The position numbers and the translations under genes are program-made. From Bacteroidales bacterium (GTDB lineage: Bacteria; Bacteroidota; Bacteroidia; Bacteroidales; VadinHA17), in assembly GCA_003501665.1 (NCBI GenBank), contig DNOQ01000056.1:653-10639 (forward strand): a DNA stretch of 9,987 nucleotides, in the 5' to 3' direction. A model generated the notes under the pieces. The model worked only from the letters and a program-made list of their open reading frames with translations, was not told the DNA's origin and made no database searches. The first letter of the stretch is position 1, and the number at the start of each line of letters is the position of its first letter. Shown one piece after another: positions 5,392 to 9,987 of this stretch.

Positions 5392-8013
5392 ATGAAGTTA
5401 TTCCTGAAAATAGTTAAAACCGGAGCCCTGGTTATTGTTGGGTTAGCTGCAATAATGTTTATTGCTGCAATCCTTGTTCAGGATAAAGTGGCAGGCATTA
5501 TACTACGGTCTCTCAGTAACGACATTTCAACAAAATTTGAGATCGGTTCAGTTAAACTCTCATTTATCAAAAGATTCCCCAGAGCCACTCTTGACCTTAA
5601 AGATGTACTGGTTCATTCATCCCCCGGATTTGACAGGACATGCTTTGGAGAGAACGATACTGATACATTGCTTGCATCGCGATCAGTTATCATGGAATTC
5701 CGCGTAAGAGATATTATCAAAGGTTATTACAATATCAACAGAATTGGTGTTAAATACGGATTTCTGAAGATCTTAACCGATACTGCCGGTATGGTAAATT
5801 ACGAGATCAAATCTGAAAATATATCTGAACAGGACAATCAACTTGTGATAAATCTTGAAGGTATTCATATCAGCGATCTGGAAGCTTATTATGATAACCG
5901 GGCAACAAAACTGGTAATAGCCGGAATGATGGAGAACGGGCGTCTCAGAAGTAAAATTTCAGGTGATGAAATTGATTTTACTGCAAAGGGAGACCTGAGA
6001 ATTGATCTCTTTTCCCTGTACAACTTTAAAATTACAAAAAATATCAATGCCGGTGTCGATGTCAGGCTGAACAGTTCGGAGAGCAGAATCCGGTTCGATA
6101 AAAGCTTCCTTACATTCGACAATAACAGATTCGGCATGGCTGGTTCTATTTCATCAGATAACATTCTTGATCTGTTGGTTACAGGAGAAAATATTAATAT
6201 TTCGGGTTTAAAAAGCTATCTCCCCGAAAATTTCCTCAGCAAAGCGAATGCCTACAATCCCGGAGGCATGCTCACGGTTGAAGGCAAAATAAAAGGAGCT
6301 GCAACAAGGACATCCAATCCGGGTTTTGATATAAGTTTCCTTGTGCAGGATGGAAGGGTCACCTATAAAAATTCATCTCTTTCAATCCGAAATGTATCCC
6401 TCAACGGATCATTTACAAACGGATCAAAGATGATCCCTCAAACCAGTTCATTGAATATAAGTAATTTTAAAGGTAAACTTGGATCGTCAGTCTATACGGG
6501 ATCCCTGTTGCTTTCCGATTTCAGTTCACTGCATGGTAACCTTGAACTAAAGGGCACTCTGATACCTGCCGAACTAAAGGAATTCTTCAATCTGAAGGGT
6601 ATCTCTTCACCCAAAGGATCAGTGGAGATAGATCTCAGAACACGGGGAATGCTCCCGGCAAAACAAAAATTCCGGCCTTCCGATCTGGTTACCCTGCAAC
6701 ATGATGCCCGCCTCAATTTTAAGTCATTCGGTATAAACGTAATGAATGATAAAATAAAGATCGATAACACAACGGGTCTCATTAACGTATCGGACAAAAC
6801 AACTGCCAGAGATCTTATTTTCACATATAACGGACAGCAGATAAAGCTGAACGGCACCTTTACCGGATTACCTGAATGGCTGGCAGGAGAAACTGTTACG
6901 TTAAAAGCATCCGCTTCGGTAATTGCTGACAGAATTGATGCCGGATCATTTATTCCCGTTAAACAAACGGAAAATAAAAATCCAGCTCCTGAGTTACCTT
7001 TTTCCCTCCCCGGTGATATGATCCTTGATGTGGATTTCAATATAGGTAATTTCTCCCATAAAAATTTCAGTGCCCGGAATGTAAGCGGGATCCTTGATTA
7101 CAAACCAGGGAATTTGAACTTTAAAAATTTGACATTAAATTCACTGGATGGATTTATCTCAGGTGATGGTTTTCTTGTTCAGAACAGTGACAGGACATTC
7201 ATGCTTAAAGGCACATTCAATCTTAATGAGATAAATATAAAAAAGACCTTTTCAGTTTTTAATAATTTCGGTCAGAGTTTTATCAAGGATGAAAATCTTG
7301 AAGGGATCCTTTCCGGTTCGCTAAGCATTCTGATACCTATGGATGATATGCTGCGCCCTTCAGTCAGGTCAATGCTGGCGGAAGGAAAATATATCCTTAA
7401 AAAAGGAGCTCTGGTAAATTTTGAACCGATGAAAGAGCTGTCCGAATTTATTGATATATCAGAGCTTGAAAATATACGCTTTGAGGAGCTGGCAAATGAT
7501 TTTTTCATAAGAAATAATTCTCTTTACATGCCTCAGATGGATGTGAGATCGTCAGCGGCAGACCTTTCCATAAACGGCAGGCACGGTTTTGACAATGATT
7601 ATGAGTATCATGTCAGAATACTGCTTTCAGAGATACTGAGTAAGAAAATCCCGAAACCCAGACCAAACACAACTCAATTCGGTGCGGTCAAGGATGACGG
7701 GCTGGGAAGAACATCACTTTTTCTGAAAATTGAAGACAGGGGCGATGAGGTAAAAGTAAGTTATGATGTAAAAGCTGCCGGCACTCAGGTAAGAAGTGAA
7801 ATGAGGAAGGAGAAACAGTCTCTGAAGAATATTCTCAATGAAGAATACGGATGGTTTAGAAATGATTCATCGGCGGTCAGCAAACCTGCTTCAACCGGCA
7901 CACCAAGATTCAAGGTTACGTGGGAAGAGACTGACAGCGTAAAGGTTACGACAGAAGAGCCGCCATCGGAAAAAAGAGAACCCATAATAAGGAACCCGTT
8001 CAGAAAAAAATAG
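5392..8013 (+). CDS. AsmA-family inner-membrane-anchored envelope protein
   Basis: From the ATG at 5392 the protein has 873 residues and begins MKLFLKIVKTGALVIVGLAA: a basic N-terminus plus one membrane segment (~10-29), the usual AsmA start. An in-frame ATG at 5371 would add seven residues; a TTG at 5347 is disfavoured because it overlaps a consensus -7 box. The N-terminal AsmA signature follows (KLSFIKRFPRATLDLKDVLVH), then a long series of beta-strand segments with phrases such as LKDVLV, LEGIHISDLEAYYD and GMAGSISSDNI. The conserved AsmA C-terminal domain lies at ~637-745 (EGILSGSLSILIPM, LKKGALVNFEPMKELSEFI, LSINGRHGFDNDYEYHV). The C-terminus is a basic, Pro-rich tail ending NPFRKK. E. 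coli relatives (AsmA, TamB, YhdP, YdbH) act in outer-membrane biogenesis and phospholipid movement between membranes; a similar role is inferred here. It is followed 35 bases later by the kinase gene, so the two are probably cotranscribed. Confidence 0.85.
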   Translation: MKLFLKIVKTGALVIVGLAAIMFIAAILVQDKVAGIILRSLSNDISTKFEIGSVKLSFIKRFPRATLDLKDVLVHSSPGFDRTCFGENDTDTLLASRSVIMEFRVRDIIKGYYNINRIGVKYGFLKILTDTAGMVNYEIKSENISEQDNQLVINLEGIHISDLEAYYDNRATKLVIAGMMENGRLRSKISGDEIDFTAKGDLRIDLFSLYNFKITKNINAGVDVRLNSSESRIRFDKSFLTFDNNRFGMAGSISSDNILDLLVTGENINISGLKSYLPENFLSKANAYNPGGMLTVEGKIKGAATRTSNPGFDISFLVQDGRVTYKNSSLSIRNVSLNGSFTNGSKMIPQTSSLNISNFKGKLGSSVYTGSLLLSDFSSLHGNLELKGTLIPAELKEFFNLKGISSPKGSVEIDLRTRGMLPAKQKFRPSDLVTLQHDARLNFKSFGINVMNDKIKIDNTTGLINVSDKTTARDLIFTYNGQQIKLNGTFTGLPEWLAGETVTLKASASVIADRIDAGSFIPVKQTENKNPAPELPFSLPGDMILDVDFNIGNFSHKNFSARNVSGILDYKPGNLNFKNLTLNSLDGFISGDGFLVQNSDRTFMLKGTFNLNEINIKKTFSVFNNFGQSFIKDENLEGILSGSLSILIPMDDMLRPSVRSMLAEGKYILKKGALVNFEPMKELSEFIDISELENIRFEELANDFFIRNNSLYMPQMDVRSSAADLSINGRHGFDNDYEYHVRILLSEILSKKIPKPRPNTTQFGAVKDDGLGRTSLFLKIEDRGDEVKVSYDVKAAGTQVRSEMRKEKQSLKNILNEEYGWFRNDSSAVSKPASTGTPRFKVTWEETDSVKVTTEEPPSEKREPIIRNPFRKK

Positions 8014-8048
8014 TTACTCTGAATACTTACCGACATAAGACACCCTGG

Positions 8049-9167
8049 ATGCTTTTCCTGTTCCTGTTTGCTATCCTGACAGGTTCGGGTTCACTAATTT
8101 ACACCCGGTTTCTTATTAATATACTTAAAAATGAAGAGCGGAAGAAGGTTGAGCTCTGGTCCGAAGCAACAAGACTGATCACTATCGCAGATACCACTCA
8201 GGATATTGAATTTCTTTCCTCAATTATTGAAAACAATATTACGATCCCGGTCATCCTGACTGATGATTCTGATAATATAATCAGTTCCGGAAACTTTGAT
8301 TCAAAGAGAATGCGTAATCCTGAATATCTCAATCTGCAGCTCCGTAAAATAAAAAAGAAGAACATACCTATTATCATTGATCTGGGTAACGGCTACATGA
8401 ACCGCATATATTACAAAGACAGTATTATACTTACCCAGCTGAATTATTATCCTTATGTACAGACCGGTATAATTATTTTATTCATTTTCGTGGCATTTCT
8501 CGCATTCCGTTCTTCGAGGAAAGCCGAAAACAATCAGATATGGGTAAGTATGTCGAAGGAAACTGCACACCAGCTGGGAACGCCAGTATCATCGCTTGCA
8601 GGATGGGTTGAGATCCTGCAGCAGAATTATCCTGAATTATCAATGTCGAGGGAAATAGCTCTTGACGTTGAACGGCTCGAAAAAATAACTGAAAGATTCT
8701 CGAAAATAGGATCAAGACCCTTTCTCAGGGATGAAAATGTGATCCCCGTAATCCTGCGTACTATTGATTACCTCAAATCACGAACATCATCAAAAGTCAG
8801 TTTTATATTTGATTTTGACAGCTCCAAATCAGTAATAATACCTTTAAATACCGCACTGTTTGAATGGGTGATCGAAAATATCTCAAAGAATGCAATTGAT
8901 GCGATGGAAGGAAACGGGATCATTACATACCGGATAAATGAAACCGGCAATAATGTAATTTTCGATATATCGGACACGGGAAAAGGTATACCTAAAAGAG
9001 CGTTCAAGAAAATATTCAGTCCCGGATACACCACAAAACAAAGAGGCTGGGGTCTGGGTCTTTCACTTACAAAAAGGATTATTGAGGAATTTCACAACGG
9101 AAAGATCTTTGTATATCATTCAGAACCGGGTAAAGGTTCGTCAATAAGGATTGTTCTTAATAAATGA
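8049..9167 (+). CDS. Membrane sensor histidine kinase
   Basis: The 372-residue protein (from the first ATG) has a membrane segment at ~1-20, an extracytoplasmic sensor of ~115 residues (including IPVILTDDSDNIIS, PAS/CACHE-like wording but not assigned), and a second membrane segment at ~138-155. The kinase core starts with the H-box MSKETAHQLGTPVSSLAGW, phospho-acceptor His174. The N-box is ENISKNAIDAM (Asn281), G1 is DTGKGIP (309-315), the F-box region is FKKIFSPGYTTK, and G2 is GWGLGLSLTKRI. All residues for autophosphorylation are present. HQLGTP instead of the textbook HELRTP is seen in many Bacteroidota kinases. No response regulator is encoded in the window, so its partner is elsewhere. 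The true N-terminus may lie upstream: in-frame codons before the ATG read TLNTYRHKTPW, with CTG at 8019 the only plausible alternative start. Confidence 0.92.
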   Translation: MLFLFLFAILTGSGSLIYTRFLINILKNEERKKVELWSEATRLITIADTTQDIEFLSSIIENNITIPVILTDDSDNIISSGNFDSKRMRNPEYLNLQLRKIKKKNIPIIIDLGNGYMNRIYYKDSIILTQLNYYPYVQTGIIILFIFVAFLAFRSSRKAENNQIWVSMSKETAHQLGTPVSSLAGWVEILQQNYPELSMSREIALDVERLEKITERFSKIGSRPFLRDENVIPVILRTIDYLKSRTSSKVSFIFDFDSSKSVIIPLNTALFEWVIENISKNAIDAMEGNGIITYRINETGNNVIFDISDTGKGIPKRAFKKIFSPGYTTKQRGWGLGLSLTKRIIEEFHNGKIFVYHSEPGKGSSIRIVLNK

Positions 9168-9205
9168 AAGAAATAACAAATGTTGCGGGTTACTGATCTG
9201 ATGGA

Positions 9206-9987
9206 ATGAAGAGACACGACATTGAAATAACTGCCCCGGCAGGCTCGTGGGAATCGCTTATGGCAGCCATCCGGGGTGGCGCCGGCTCGGTTTATTTTGG
9301 TGCCGGTGACCTGAATATGAGAGCAAAATCATCCTTTAATTTTCAACCCCGCGACCTCGGGAAAATTGCATCACTTTGTAAGGATAACGGCCTGAAAAGT
9401 TATCTCACACTGAATTCCGTGATCTATGATACTGAAAAAGAAAGGATGAAAGAGTTAATTGATGTTGCCAAAGAGAGCGGCATCGATGCAATTATAGCTT
9501 CCGACATTTCCGTAATTGAATATGCCTTCCGGAATGGTATTGAAGTGCATCTGTCAACCCAGCTCAATATTTCGAATTCAGATGCTCTTAAATTTTATTC
9601 ACGGTTTGCAGATGTAGCAGTACTGGCAAGAGAGCTTAATCTCGACCAGGTTAATCAGATCCATGAAACAATAAACAGGGAAAATATACGCGGCCCAAAG
9701 GGAGAATATGTAAAGATAGAAATGTTTGCGCACGGAGCTCTCTGCATGGCCATATCGGGTAAATGTTACCTGAGCCTTCATGAACACAATAAATCAGCCA
9801 ACAGGGGTCATTGCTATCAGAACTGCCGCAGATCATATATTGTAACAGATAAGGAATCGGGGTATGAACTTGAGATCCACAATCAGTATATTATGTCGCC
9901 AAAGGATCTCTGCACCATCGGATTCATCGATAAAATGCTTGAGGCCGGTGTCAGGATCCTGAAGATTGAAGGCCGCGCCCGTTCTCC
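9206..9987 (+). CDS. U32-family protein (collagenase-like peptidase / RNA-hydroxylation family), truncated by window end
   Basis: An open frame of 260 codons runs from the ATG at 9206 off the right edge. It begins MKRHDIEITAPAGSWESL, the standard U32 start (LxAPAGxxExLxAAxxxGAxxVYFG). The family signature is complete: EMFAHGALCMAISGKCYLS (172-190). Cysteines at 180, 187, 203, 207 and 236 include a C-x6-C-x15-C spacing like the iron-sulfur ligands of the U32 proteins UbiU/UbiV, RlhA and TrhP. Some U32 members hydroxylate tRNA or rRNA or act in ubiquinone synthesis; protease activity is doubtful for many. Which function applies here cannot be told without the C-terminal half. The cytoplasmic protein starts 38 bases after the kinase stop and is probably in the same transcript as AsmA and the kinase. 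The start is chosen because the family's N-terminal beta strand begins immediately after it. Confidence 0.93.
   Translation, partial: MKRHDIEITAPAGSWESLMAAIRGGAGSVYFGAGDLNMRAKSSFNFQPRDLGKIASLCKDNGLKSYLTLNSVIYDTEKERMKELIDVAKESGIDAIIASDISVIEYAFRNGIEVHLSTQLNISNSDALKFYSRFADVAVLARELNLDQVNQIHETINRENIRGPKGEYVKIEMFAHGALCMAISGKCYLSLHEHNKSANRGHCYQNCRRSYIVTDKESGYELEIHNQYIMSPKDLCTIGFIDKMLEAGVRILKIEGRARS

Noticed and set aside
6492..7040. 182-codon reverse-strand open frame inside the AsmA gene
   Set aside because: Antisense to a continuous, recognisable AsmA coding region; low-complexity Ser/Arg composition and no recognisable domain.
9164..9196. Ten-codon open frame MKEITNVAGY overlapping the kinase stop (ATGA)
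   Set aside because: Too short to support; it ends before the U32 start and shows no attenuator or conserved-peptide feature.
9599..9836. Two short reverse-strand open frames near the right edge
   Set aside because: They are antisense to the U32 gene, whose complete family signature confirms the forward frame.
1..9987. CRISPR array, transposon, phage or defence island
   Set aside because: No spaced direct repeats, transposase or integrase genes, terminal inverted repeats with target duplications, or defence-type domains are seen; the genes are ordinary chromosomal Bacteroidota genes.

Overview
The window looks like chromosomal DNA of an uncultured or environmental Bacteroidota, probably Bacteroidales-like. 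The evidence is a moderately AT-rich composition, no clear Shine-Dalgarno sequences ahead of genes, candidate TAnnTTTG-type -7 promoter elements, and a typical gene set: an ECF sigma / tandem-module anti-sigma / outer-membrane barrel operon, a Bacteroidota-style AsmA protein, a histidine kinase with an AHQLGTP H-box, and a U32 'peptidase'. All genes seen are on the + strand. No RNA gene, insertion sequence, CRISPR array or phage gene is visible.

Layout. Positions 1-57 may be the tail of an upstream gene. Positions 124-1740 encode a 538-residue protein with four degenerate ~70-residue repeats and a C-terminal GH16-type lectin/laminarinase fold. Its catalytic ExDxxE motif reads HIDVCR, so both catalytic glutamates are missing. 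A 177-base gap follows, holding two strong inverted repeats and then a candidate ECF promoter. Positions 1918-4544 are a three-gene module: ECF sigma factor, membrane anti-sigma factor with a duplicated cytoplasmic module (stop and start overlap by one base), and an outer-membrane beta-barrel protein. Position 4605 begins peptidase E. From about 5392 comes an apparent operon of an AsmA-family envelope protein, a sensor histidine kinase, and a U32-family protein that runs off the right edge.

The most informative non-coding signal is a pair of matching sites, GTAACT-N15-CGTCT. One is just ahead of the sigma gene and the other just ahead of the barrel gene, with almost the same distance to the ATG (20 and 21 bases between). 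They resemble classical ECF promoters. They suggest the sigma factor drives its own operon and gives the barrel gene a second, internal promoter, with the -35 AAC of that promoter overlapping the anti-sigma stop codon.

Working together: the sigma/anti-sigma/barrel genes look like a self-amplifying envelope-response circuit. AsmA and the histidine kinase are also envelope proteins, and peptidase E and U32 are housekeeping neighbours. No exotic defence or mobile system was found. The points most worth following are the inactivated GH16 repeat protein and the paired ECF promoters.
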